From Toxorhynchites rutilus septentrionalis (lineage: Eukaryota > Arthropoda > Insecta > Diptera > Culicidae), in the NCBI RefSeq assembly GCF_029784135.1, contig NC_073746.1, positions 164,166,296 to 164,230,295 on the forward strand: DNA of 64,000 nt. The letters run 5' to 3'. The notes under the pieces are model-generated. The model was not told the origin of the DNA, searched no databases, and saw nothing but the letters and a program-made list of their open reading frames with translations. Made by a program: the position numbers and the translations under genes. Of this stretch, positions 1 to 10,136 are shown piece after piece. Position 1 is the first letter of the stretch, and each line of letters begins with the position of its first letter.

Positions 1-388
1 GTGTGTTAATTTTCATGAATGATTATCTGTCTTCATCAGTTTTTAGTCGTTGATACATTGGACATCCACCTAAGGTTGCGGTCGTGTCGTTGGTGAAATC
101 TTTAAGAAAATGCATCATACATTTTCCATCTGCCATGCAAGACTATAAAAGTATTAAATTACCGCACGGTCATGAACCAACAACAATATCAAACATCTGA
201 CCAACATCAATCACCTGAACAATATCGAACAATCACCTGACCTGACCTGAAGGCAATTTAAAGTTGTTGAAATTTGAATGAAATTTTTTATTCAATGTTG
301 TTTCAATACTTAGTGGACATGGTCCTGACCCCAACTTAACTATTCATATATTGATGTTCTTGCATTTTAACCAAAATATCATTCAGAA

Positions 389-390
389 TC

Positions 391-421
<31 letters not shown>

Positions 422-1346
422 GGAGTGATGTCTGTCTGTCTGTCTGATTCTTATCGATCGACATGAAAATTGGTATGTAGGGATTTTTGGGGCCGGGGAA
501 GGTATTCGTGATATTTTGAGACCCCTCCCCCCTCTCTAAGGGGGGCTGCCATACAAATGAAACACAAATTTTTGCATTACTCGGAAATTAACCAAGCAAA
601 CGAAACCAAAGTTGGCATGTGAAAGTTTTAGGGTGCAATAAATGTTTCTATGATGGTTTAACAGTCCTTCCCCCACTCAAAGGAGGGGCTGCCATACAAA
701 TGAAACACAAATTTCTACATTACTCGAGAATTAATCAAGCAAATGAAACCAAATTTGGCATGTGGAGGTTTTAGGATGCAATAAATGTTTCTATGGTGAT
801 AAGATACTCCTTCCCCCTCTCTTAGAGGGGGCTGCCATACAAATGAAACACAATTTTTTGCATTACTCGGAAATTAATCAATCAAACGAAACCAAAGTTG
901 GCATGTGAAAGTTTTAGGGTGCAATAAATGTTTCTATGATGGTTAGACAGTCCTTCCCCCACTCAAAGGGGGGGCTGCCATACAAATGAAACACAAATTT
1001 CTGCATTACTCGAGAATTAATCAATCAAATGAAACCAAATTTGGCATGTGGAGGTTTTAGGATGCAATAAATGTTTCTATGGTGTTAAGATACTCCTTCC
1101 CCCTCTCTTAGAGGGGGCTGCCGTACAAATGAAACACAAATTTTTGCATTACCCGAGAATTAATCAAGCAAATTAAACCAAATTAGGCATATGGAAACTT
1201 TAGGGTGCAATGAATGTTTCTATGGTGGTTAGATACCCCTCCCCCCTCTCTTAGGGGTGGCTGCCATACAAATAAAACACAAATTTCTGCATTACTCGAG
1301 AATTAATCAAGTAAATGGGCGGGACGAAATTTGCCGGGTTAGCTAG
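389..1346 (+). mobile_element. Non-autonomous Helitron with internal ~144-bp repeats
   Basis: The element begins with TC followed by a (TA)n tract and ends in CTAG followed by T, just after a GC-rich motif (GGGCGGGACGAA near 1316-1327). These are the TC...CTRR ends expected of Helitrons inserted between A and T. Between them is a tandem array of about six imperfect ~144-bp units, each holding a C/G-rich block, a CTGCCATACAAATGAAACAC motif and a GTTTCTATGGTG motif. No reading frame of note is present, so it is non-autonomous. A second copy with the same 3' terminus lies on the minus strand at the window end. Ends are read by eye; Helitrons leave no target duplication to confirm them. Confidence 0.7.
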
Positions 1347-1639
1347 TATAAAATAATTATCAGAGACTATTCTCGTTCAAGATACCTGTATAGAATGTAA
1401 TACTCTGCTACACAGAACACACAATAGAGCCATATTTCATTTTTTGTTTGTTTTAGAAGTGTGTTTATTTCACTCGAAAAAATAACAATTTACGCTTCAC
1501 AGAAATGGAACACGAAGCTAAATGAGTGGAATTTTTGAGTAAATTACACAATCGATCCTCAGGGCGTATTTTGTCGATTATCCAAATTAAAAATGTGCAT
1601 ATGAGGTAATCCTAATTTTTTGTAATTTTGCCATCCAGC

Positions 1640-2340
1640 CGAATAAATTCAGCAAGGAGTGGAACCAAATACATGTAACGTTGTAATGAATCTCATTCTA
1701 CATTTTGTTAAATTTTTTTTGTTTGAACACTCGTTTTGTAATATCATGACAATGCATGTGTTTGGACCTGGCAATATCGAAGGCTGCGTCGGCGTTGCTC
1801 ATGATAGCGTCTGGCATGTGAGTGTATTTCTCCTCACACCGCTGCTGGTTGTTTAGAATCGCAGTCGTTCGCTCTCTACCTCTATATCGTTCGCAATTCA
1901 TTCTACGTTGAGATGGTGAACGTTAGAAACATTAGAAACATTAGTACCATTGAAGAAGTAGATGGAGAGTGTCGTTTGAACGGTGGGTGTCAACGATGAA
2001 CTCCAGATTGTTGTTTCTTCTTCGAATCACAAATTCTCGCGTCACTGTGCAGTCGCCTACCATAACTCCAGCAATGTATCCAACGACATACGCATTGAAT
2101 GTATACATGTGTTCTCCAGTCGGTGTTATACTAGAATTGATGAAAATAACGGAACCGTCACCTTGCAAACCGAGCATGTATGATATGAAGAATTTCTATA
2201 ATTCATTATGTTTATTCAAAAAGTCTTCCAGCTCGCTGGCAATACGCATGGCTTTAACCGAATTAAGGTTATTGGCGCATGTGAGGATGAATGTGTTCAA
2301 TGAAATGAACTTAGTGCCATCTGTCATTCAACAACGTAAA
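1640..2340 (-). pseudogene. Helitron Rep/helicase-like remnant
   Basis: Read on the minus strand, a broken frame (best part 1941-2177) contains a stretch around RRRNN.LEFI.DTHRSND.L that resembles the segment of Helitron Rep-helicase proteins where an RRN/RND motif precedes THRxYDALxYPL. A second piece (2200-2335) reads like an alpha-helical segment just upstream. Stop codons and frame changes separate the pieces and no helicase motifs survive. It lies 0.3 kb beyond the end of the non-autonomous Helitron but has no visible termini of its own. The family call rests on a short motif only. Confidence 0.45.
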
Positions 2341-2345
2341 TAAAT

Positions 2346-3070
2346 TCGCTCTCCTTGAAAAACAAACTACGGGTCGAATATTTGAATATTATTTATACCA
2401 AAATACTAAAATCGCGGTTAAAAATAGGAGATGGGGGTGAACCTTTGAGGTTATATGTATTCTTATGCCAAATTTGAGAAAAAATAGATATCAAAATTAT
2501 TTAGATTTTTTTTGCATAGGGCCACCCTAATCGGTATATGGTAATTGGTATCCTATCGGTATCATATATAGTTTACGTCCTATTCTCATGCCTACCAAGT
2601 TTTTTGTGCATAATTTCTTGAAAATCGTTCGAGCCGTTTCGGAAGAGTTCGACCACGAACATCGTGACACGAGATTTTCATATATAAGATAAATAAAATT
2701 GAAAAAAATCTATTCTTCCAGCTTTTTCCAGTTTTTTTCATTTTTCCAGGTTTTTTTCAATTTCTTCCAGATTTTTCATAAATTTGGTTGACAACCCCTG
2801 ATATTATGAACAACGACGGTAAGTAACGAAAAGGGAATATTTGGGCCAGTTCGTGCAAATATTAGTTCGTGCTCTTTTGGACACTTTTTTGGTGTTGGTT
2901 GGTTTGCGTTGTATGAACGATGTCTAGAGATGGGAATCCACTGAGACAATACTCAACAACATGTAGCATGACACTTATTGCTTGCAAGAATTATTACTGT
3001 TGTTGTTTCCATACGTCATCAAAGAAAGATTAACGTGGTTTAGAGATGTGAATAATGGTGCTGGTGCAAT
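2346..3070. other. No gene; retrotransposon-tail-like repeat and poly-pyrimidine tract
   Basis: I see no coding region. Around 2540-2690 a segment ending in TTTTCATATATAAGAT resembles the 3' tails of insect non-LTR elements. It is followed by degenerate TTTTTCCAG repeats (2705-2780). The stretch 2890-2995 is a dispersed repeat; a diverged relative occurs at about 53560-53665. Confidence 0.3.
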
Positions 3071-3074
3071 AAAA

Positions 3075-3500
3075 ATACAGGGTGCGGCAGCATAACTTCC
3101 TTTTTTCAAAACTCAATAAAAACTATTGTGTGCATCGGAAAATATTTATTTATTTTTTATAATGTAGGTACATGTCTAAAGTTTTTATTTACATTGTTTT
3201 GAAGATCAAATCTGTTAGGTGACGTCCCCCATTCTCCATACATTCGTAGCAGACCGTGAGTACATCCGCAGCGCTATCAAAGTAGTTTATTATGAAAAGT
3301 CTGTTTCCCGAATCACGAAAAACTCTCCAACAGATTTTCAATGTAAGAAGCAAAACATTTTTCTTCTGTTGACATGTTTTGTAAGTTTTATCCCAGTGCG
3401 GCAGTGGCGGTGAGAGTAATATTTCACATAAAATGGAAACAACAAATTGTGTTTCCCGACATTCTCCAAAATGTTCACCTTTAGGGAATACCCCCACCAC
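3075..3500 (-). pseudogene. Possible Tc1/mariner 3' remnant
   Basis: A 103-codon minus-strand frame (3189-3500) ends in a C...CMENGGRHLTDLIFKT-like tail. This resembles the usual C-terminus of IS630/Tc1/mariner transposases, in which a Gly-Gly-x-His motif precedes the stop. About 100 bases beyond it, at 3076-3098, is a TA followed by CAGGGTGCGGCAGC, which could be a terminal inverted repeat. The upstream part of the frame is not recognisable and no catalytic residues can be placed. The call is weak. Confidence 0.25.
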
Positions 3501-5090
3501 TGGTAAAGTATGACTAAGTAATGAAATCTTCCACGAGGTACAACATAAACCGAATTTCCCGTGTCACCTCAGAGTCAATCAAATGATTTGGCGGATTTTC
3601 AAATTAGTAGATTTAGAATTAGGAATAACCGCAATCTAAGCACAATAATTTTGATTGAATCAGATAATAAGCTTCAATGCGGACGCGACAGAGGTTCTGA
3701 GGAGAGGACACGACCTGGCTTTGAGCTTTTAAAGCACCAAAAAGAATTTCCCGCTAGTTCGAAATTAGTTCGTTCTAAAACCGACCCCGTAACCAACATC
3801 CGTTTACTTCCGCTGTGGTTTCTGCGCTTCAACAGAAAGTCATTAAACCACAAAAGACAAAATACGGCGCGGCGGCTCCGTTGTCGGTTGGTTTCTTTAC
3901 ACAATATAAATGTTTGATTGCGTTTTTGAGCCACAGTGCGCCATTTATCTCGCATCCCAACTCAAAAGCACCGCGGCTCCCGTCTATTTCGCTCCCGATG
4001 TGATGTGATGTCGATGTGATTGCACCCCAGACGATTTTTCTCCTTTCAGGTGACAGGATGGGAGGAGGATGGTGGAAGTGCAATTTGCGAAAACACTGTA
4101 ATGAATATTGCAGTGCACTCTTTAGGCTGAAAGGCCTTCGAATTACGAGCATACTGTTTTTTTCTGCTGTACGCTGTTGGTCAGTCCGGATTATGGACAC
4201 CTGGCGCCAGTAGTGCACTGGACATTTGCACAACAGCAAATGGACAGGGAAAATTGCATAAACCGGACGGCCAACGGGAGGGAAAAGAATAAAGCAAATC
4301 AAGCCGCAAATACACACACAACCACCAGTGAAGCACAATGCACAATTGTTCTTCCCAGTGGGATTCGTCGGCTAGAGTGGTACTAAGGAAATTAATCATT
4401 CGAGTATTGCAAGGAGCGGTTTCTTCGGTCTTGAAATCAGAATCTATCATAGATGCATTAAACAGCAGATTCGAAATAAACAAATCTCTATTTCTAATGC
4501 AGTGTAAAATATGACTATTTATTATATTCGAAGATGAAATGATAACTATGCTCGGTTAAATATTTGTAGCGCCTGTTTTAGAACAATGAATTTCACTTTA
4601 ACACACCATTCTTTATAACAAACCCTGTATTTATAAAGGTTATGTTCATTCATATTGGTATCTACTACTACATTATAAATCCATTCATATAGTTGGATAC
4701 GAACGTAGCCAACTCAAAATGACGGGGAAATGTCGGAGACATAACCGGAGAGATGAAGGACTACACCAAAGGCTATCAATTTAAATAACCTATTAGCCTA
4801 TAATCCACAAATTATATCATGCAGCACTTTTCGCGGAACGGTAACAAAAAAAACCGTAATCGACTGTGTTGGTGACAACCACAGCAACCGCAATGAACGA
4901 ATTTTAACTTTAACTTGTAACTGGCACAGAATATTTGTTCCATCTTTTTATCTTACTAATCATAAATTCTATAATCTATGTGAATTAGATTATCTTACTA
5001 GTGCCAATTTGAATCTCCGGAATGAACCGTTTTAAGAAACTTAGCCTCCAGTGTTTCATCTGAATCAACTAGTCAAGATTACGTCCCTCA
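3501..5090. other. Gene-free stretch
   Basis: Several overlapping short frames on both strands (3561-4483) show no domain, splice context or codon pattern that I can defend, and they shadow each other. The stretch is somewhat richer in G+C than its neighbours around 3640-4380. I see nothing functional. Confidence 0.4.
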
Positions 5091-6822
5091 AGGCTGATTT
5101 AGACGGTGCCAGTCAACGCGCTAGTAGAAGAATCCAATCACTAGAGTCTAGTTATTAGAGCCATGTAAACACCCGGCTCCAGTTACTTGCGCAAGTATCG
5201 CACAAGTAATTGGCCACGCCAGCGAATAGAACATTTTCTAGATACTGGCGCCAATAGATAAATAAAATTGCTTCCAAACAGTGCGTCATATTAGACATTT
5301 GTGTGAAATCGAAATGCCAGGTAGTTTCAGTGTTGCCACATATTTATTTGTACTGGAAGGGGAAAAATCTTTTTCGGCTATGGTGAAGACAATTATTAAA
5401 CGGTGTTATTTGGCTTGCTCTGTAATTTGTATGTATGTATGTTTGTAACATGTTTGTTTGTAGCGCTTTACCGCATTAAAAGAAATTTATCTCTTCCTGT
5501 TGACCGATTGGTCTGAAATTTGGAACACACCTTTATCTCTGCAGTCATTATAAAACTGGGTATTTCATTATTTAAAAAATCCAATATGGCGGCTGCTACA
5601 AAATGTCGGATTACATATTTTCTCAAAACTCCATCAACATGGGTATCAAATGAAAGGGCTTGACTAGTAGAATACCGTTATTTATGAAAAATGCAAATCT
5701 AAAATGGCGGCCACTACAAAATGGCGGATTACATATTTTCAGAAATTTATGGAAAATTATGAAAAATGTAAATCGACTGGTGGAACACAGTAGATCATGA
5801 AAAATCCCAACAAACATCGAAACATACTTTTAATTCTACTGTCATTATAAAACTGCGTATTCCATGTTCATGGAAAATTTGATTTGGCCGCCGCTAAAAA
5901 ATGGCATTTTGGATTTGCATTCCTTATGAATAATTGTGTTCTACTAGCCAAGCCCTTTCATTTTATACCCATATTGAAGGAGTTTGGGAAAATATGTAAT
6001 CCACCATTTTGTAGCGGCAGTCATCTTGGAGTTTTAAAATAATGAAATACCCAGTTTTATAATGACTGCAGAGATAAAGGTGTGTTCCAAATTTCAGATC
6101 AATCGGTCAACAGGAAGGGGCTCAAATTTCTATTCATGTGGTAAAGCGCTACAGACAAACATGTTGCAAACATATAAACGTACAAACATACAAACATACA
6201 AACATTACAAACTGAATAAAACCGTTTAAAAACAGTTCCTATCGGTGCTTTATGAGAAAAATCTGTGTTCTTACCGTACAGAACAAAGCAAACAAAACTT
6301 AAAAAATTTACCTTTCCTAATAAATATGTACATTTGCCAACACTGGATGGTTCTATGGTACAAGGAACATCAAATTCAATTCCCTCAACGTATACATGGA
6401 AGGATCTTCATTCGCGTTTACGGCATTGTGCTTCATGTGTTCGATTTGTGAAGCGAAAATGATAATAGACAATGAAATCATGGAAATATCAGGAAATTTA
6501 TATAAAAACAGCTGATGAAGGTTCAGTACGACGTGTTTTAATTAGTAAATTAACAAGAAGTAAAATTTTTCATTCAAATTTTGACAATTTAAAACTGCCT
6601 CCGGGCCTACAAAACCGATAAAGATTAATTTGCCTCCCAAAATGGTTATCGCCACCAGACGTCGACACTGTCATTCGTCATCGAGGATAAAGTGACAGCC
6701 AAGCTGTCCAGTTGCTGAAAATGTGTATGAACGCACAGCACCAGTCAACTGGTGATCTAAATATGGCGTGCCGTTGACGTTCAAGTAACTGGCGCCAATT
6801 ACTGGTCAATGTGTAAATCAGC
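5091..6822. mobile_element. Probable PIF-like DNA element remnant (TIR-like ends)
   Basis: The left end starts AGGCTGATTTAGACGG. The right end, read in reverse, starts AGCTGATTTACACATTG followed by ACCAGT. These two ends resemble each other and the ends of the neighbouring 6832-8218 element. No target duplication is clear and there is no gene. A TTAA-flanked foldback element sits inside it (5400-6225), so this is the older of the two. Confidence 0.3.
5400..6225. mobile_element. TTAA-flanked foldback element
   Basis: TTAA occurs immediately outside both ends (5396-5399 and 6226-6229). The termini are imperfect inverted repeats (left ACGGTGTTATTTGGC; right in reverse ACGGTTTTATTCAGT). The two arms, about 5400-5700 and 5920-6225, are long imperfect inverted copies of each other, including a GACCGATTGGTCTGAAAT motif and an AAAATGGCGGCC motif. 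No protein is encoded. TTAA target use suggests mobilisation by a piggyBac-type transposase (inference). An interrupted relative lies at 18064-21130. Confidence 0.65.
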
Positions 6823-6831
6823 TATCAGTAA

Positions 6832-8218
6832 AGCCGGGTTCAGACGGTGCTACTTCAAAGTTTTTTGAATTTACTCCAGGTGGGTGACGTCTTTAGAGAA
6901 CCCCCATTGAACTGACAGGAGCCAACATATCGGGTATCCCACTGACATTTTCCCTTTGTTTTCATATGAATTGGGTATCCCACTGACAGTTCTGCTTGAG
7001 ATTTTGCTAACGATCCTAGCATCAATCATAGCACCCGGCTGATTTACTCGCACTTGCATCTCTCGAAACGTCAAAACAGAATTTGGCGCTCGAATCAGGG
7101 ATGCCAAATCTTCACATTGTCTTTACATGTCTCTATTTTTAAGATATTTGAAAATATGCGAATATATTTTAGACCTGAAAATTATTGGAAAAACAAATGA
7201 AACCCTCATAGTTTCTAAACGGAATCGTTGTTATTTTGTTTTGCACGCTGGCGGAGCACGTTTTCTTTTTGAGATAGTTTTCTTGGGAATCTAAATATAA
7301 AATCATTATCGGGCACAATTTTCATTCAAAATTCACTCACAACTTGCAAAAAAAAGTATTGTTCTAAGAAGCAGAATACATATTCGATTTAAAAAAAAGT
7401 AGTTTTTCATTCATTATTTTTGTTTTTGAGGCGTATTTATTTCTCCGGCAAATCTACTATCATTTTCATTTCACAAATTGGTACACGAAGCTGCGTCAAG
7501 GCGAAATAAATCAAATTTTGAAAAATCTTTTAGACCGCCATTTGTAGCACCACATACTTCCGGAATTATTTTAGCTATGGATGCTTTCGAGATTCTAAAA
7601 AATATCGACAATAATCTGAACGATATTCCAGAAGAAAGGCACATCATTTCTAGTTTCACTCTTGTAGGTATAGCATCCCTCCTGAGTGTATCTTGGCGTT
7701 GTATTTGTGGAGCAATTAAATCCAACAGTTTTTTCACTTTCTCAGGTGTTATTCTCAACACTGCTCTGTACTCTCGGGGATCATCATCGTAGAGTTACTT
7801 CAATATTGTTGCTCCTTTTCTTTGCATCCAATTCCTGGCCCCTTTTTTCTTTCTGCTTTTTTCGGACATTCAGTTCAAAGAAATTCAGCACAAAGTATTT
7901 TTAAACACGGCCAGCGTGTGTTTCGCGATAAAATTGTGTAATGATAAATTCAACTGAAAACCTAAGACGAAAACTGCCAATAAAAAGGTCGATTTCGGAT
8001 CAATCATCTGACAAACCTGATTGCTGTTTCTGACTATTTTATGGACATTTGAAAAATCGCCTGGCATCTCTAGTAAACCCGTGCCATAGTATCTAGTTTC
8101 TTGCCAGCAGCTCACATTGTGTGAACGGACAAGGCGAGTCAACCATTTGTCAAGCGAGTTCACCGGGTCAGTAGCTGCTCATTGTGAAGTCAGCTACTAG
8201 CAACGTATAAATGGGCCT
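6832..8218. mobile_element. PIF/Harbinger-type element with TAA target duplication
   Basis: TAA occurs on both sides (6829-6831 and 8219-8221). The ends are short imperfect inverted repeats (left AGCCGGGTTCAGACG; right in reverse AGGCCCATTTATACG). A minus-strand frame inside resembles the N-terminal part of HARBI1/PIF transposases. A 3-bp TWA duplication plus that similarity supports PIF/Harbinger. At about 1.39 kb it is shorter than autonomous members and holds only part of a transposase, so it is internally deleted. Confidence 0.6.
7471..7800 (-). pseudogene. HARBI1/PIF-like transposase fragment
   Basis: A minus-strand frame of about 96 codons, open a little further upstream, matches the segment of Harbinger nucleases that precedes the catalytic domain. 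Visible are a 'LL.LI.P.I..QDT..R.AIP..V.L' pattern, a leucine-rich 'S...LS..FR.S' helix and the motif KIIPEVCGA. The DDE catalytic residues are absent because the frame ends before them. The protein is therefore a remnant of a nuclease normally of about 350 residues. It lies inside the TAA-flanked element 6832-8218, which fits. Confidence 0.55.
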
Positions 8219-8516
8219 TAAGGGCACCGTTTATAACATTTTCAGGTATGCCACGCTTCATTACGCAAGCAATAAACAAATACAGAAAGCATATGCTCTA
8301 CTGCTAAAACTTGTGTATTCGAAACGAGACAATCTGATACTAACCACCGCACCAACCACTTGGAATATAATAGTCATATTTGTATTTTTCGCTGTAAAGT
8401 TTTCATTCAATATAATAAACACCAACATTGGTTTTTTTTTACTTGATAATAAATGAAACCTCTTATAGGGAAACGCTCATTACTGACAAAACACAACGTG
8501 GTTATTATATGATGGA

Positions 8517-8570
8517 CTTTTTTTTCTTATTATAGTGACTTTCAACACATTTTGGCTGGTTCGTCACTTT
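8517..8570 (-). repeat. 3' fragment of a tRNA-derived SINE
   Basis: In reverse orientation this matches the 3' half of the full SINE at 15896-16054: GTGACGAACCAGCC, then GTCACTATAATA, then an A-rich tail. The tRNA-like head is missing. It abuts the start of a deleted mariner. Confidence 0.6.
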
Positions 8571-8572
8571 TA

Positions 8573-9040
8573 ACAGTTCGGCTGAAAAGTTCATAAGGTT
8601 GACGTCTAGATGGCGCCTCTTGCAGAAATCTAATTGAATATCACAAAGCACCATCTTCCAATGGATACGTGTCAAAATTTGACAGCAATCGATCGATTGG
8701 TTCGTGAGTTACAGCATTGAGAGTGAAGCAACTTTTGTTATTGTAAAAAAATGGAAAAATCACAAATCAATGAAGACGATGGCAAAATTGCATGAATTAA
8801 GCTTCGAATTGCTTCCGCATCCACCGTATTCTCCAGAGCTGGCCCCCAGCGACAATTTTCTGTTCGCAGACCTGAAGAGAATGCTCGCTGGCAAGAAATT
8901 TAAGACCGATGATGAAGTGATTACCGAAACTGAGGCCTTTTTTGGAAAAACCGAAAGAGTACTATAAAAATAGTATCGAAAAGTTGCAAGATCACTATAA
9001 TCGCTATATCGCCCTCGAAGGCAATTATGTTGAATAATAA
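8573..9040 (+). pseudogene. Internally deleted mariner element
   Basis: The 5' end (ACAGTTCGGCTGAAAAG, preceded by TA) and leader are followed directly by the C-terminal third of a mariner transposase. The protein frame at 8704-8967 includes the PHPPYSPELAPSDNFLF motif in which the third Asp of the DD34D triad lies, then a KRMLAGKKF helix. It then breaks (8967) before the usual C-terminal helices, which continue in another frame to about 9035. The helix-turn-helix domain and the first two Asp residues are deleted. A sister copy with a slightly different deletion lies at 24310-24729 on the other strand. Confidence 0.7.
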
Positions 9041-9166
9041 AATTAAATCGTACATACCTCGATCACAGCAATTCGACGAGCGAACCTTGAGCTCGACCTG
9101 ACAGTTGATGTGAAAACATCACACAGGAAATCGGCCCCTCTCTTGTTCAGGACGCAATAGTGTTAA

Positions 9167-9339
9167 GGCTGGTGTCACATTAGGCGGATTCGGCGAGTAA
9201 AACCGCAGCGGAGAAGCTACAGTGTATTGTGAATGAGCCATGTCACACAGAGCGGGGCGGTTTTGGAAGCAAATTCATATCGAGAATAAAAACCGTCGCG
9301 ATATCCGCGGCGGCGAATCCGCCTAATGTGACATCAGCC
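9167..9339. mobile_element. 173-bp PIF/Harbinger-type MITE, TAA duplication
   Basis: The termini form near-perfect inverted repeats of about 28 bp (left GGCTGGTGTCACATTAGGCG; the right end in reverse differs at one position in that stretch). TAA flanks both sides (9164-9166, 9340-9342). The second copy of the surrounding direct repeat (10108 onward) has a single TAA and no insert, so the empty site is directly visible. There is no coding capacity. Confidence 0.85.
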
Positions 9340-9699
9340 TAAGATGTGTTAACGAGTTCCTGGAAGGGAAGGGAAAAACATCGCTGTCGCCCGGGTCCAA
9401 CGAACTTAGACAGTTAACGGGTATGCTATGTCCTCGCGTTAGAATTAGTAAATAGCGTGCGTTCAATTTTATGAAAAAAATCATACAGAAAAACAGGTTT
9501 GTATTCACAAAATTCCCAAGTTCTCCAGAGTTTCTGAACATAACATTGCACGCTATTTTATATGTTTTGATGTTTTTTGTTGTTGCTTGTTGGATTTACG
9601 GATTGTGTGATTTACACATGTCACACAGTAGATGGAAGTGAAAAACTTTTTTTCCGCGATGGATAAGAAAGGAAATGGCTCCTGATGAGCACGCTAGAA

Positions 9700-9950
9700 T
9701 CAATTGAAAGCGGATCGAGACGACCGCACAAGGTTTAATTGAAAGCGGATTGAGACGACCGCGTTGGGTTCAAATGATTACGGATTGAGACGACCGCACA
9801 AGGTTCAATTGAAAGCGGATCGAGACAACCGCGATAGGTTCAATTGAAAGCGGATCGAACCGACCGCGTTGGGTTCAATTGAAAGCGGATCGAGACGACC
9901 GCGTTAGGTTCAGTTGAAAGCGGATCGAGACGACCGCGCCAGGTTCAACC
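9700..9950 (+). repeat. 35-bp tandem repeat, about 7 copies
   Basis: The unit runs TTCAATTGAAAGCGGATCGA, then GACGACCGCGTTGGG. Seven copies occur head to tail with point differences, mainly in the last six bases and in the third copy. Each unit holds the palindrome TTCAATTGAA (perfect only in some copies). It is a minisatellite between two direct repeats. Confidence 0.85.
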
Positions 9951-10136
9951 ACTGCCAGCTATGACTGTCTAACCTTATTCGCTCATCGCACAAATCGTAC
10001 ATACCTCGATCACAGCAACTCGACGAGCGAACCTTGAGCTCGGCCTGACAGTTGATGTGAAAACATCACACAGGAAATCGGCCCTCTTTATCGTTCCAGC
10101 CGCTATAGTGTTAAGATGTGTTACCGAGTTCCTGGG

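Larger units (their letters stand above)
9045..10136. repeat. Direct repeats (~145 bp) flanking a minisatellite
   Basis: The segment 9045-9166 plus 9340-9365 is repeated at 9992-10136 in the same orientation with few differences. Shared landmarks are AAATCGTACATACCTCGATC, TTGAGCTCG and GTGAAAACATCACACAGG, and both copies end in CGAGTTCCTGG. The first copy is split by a 173-bp MITE. Between them lie about 330 bp of unique sequence and a 35-bp tandem array. No gene is visible. Confidence 0.75.

Noticed and set aside
9700..9950. 35-bp repeat array as a CRISPR candidate
   Set aside because: The units are head to tail with no spacers, so it is a minisatellite.
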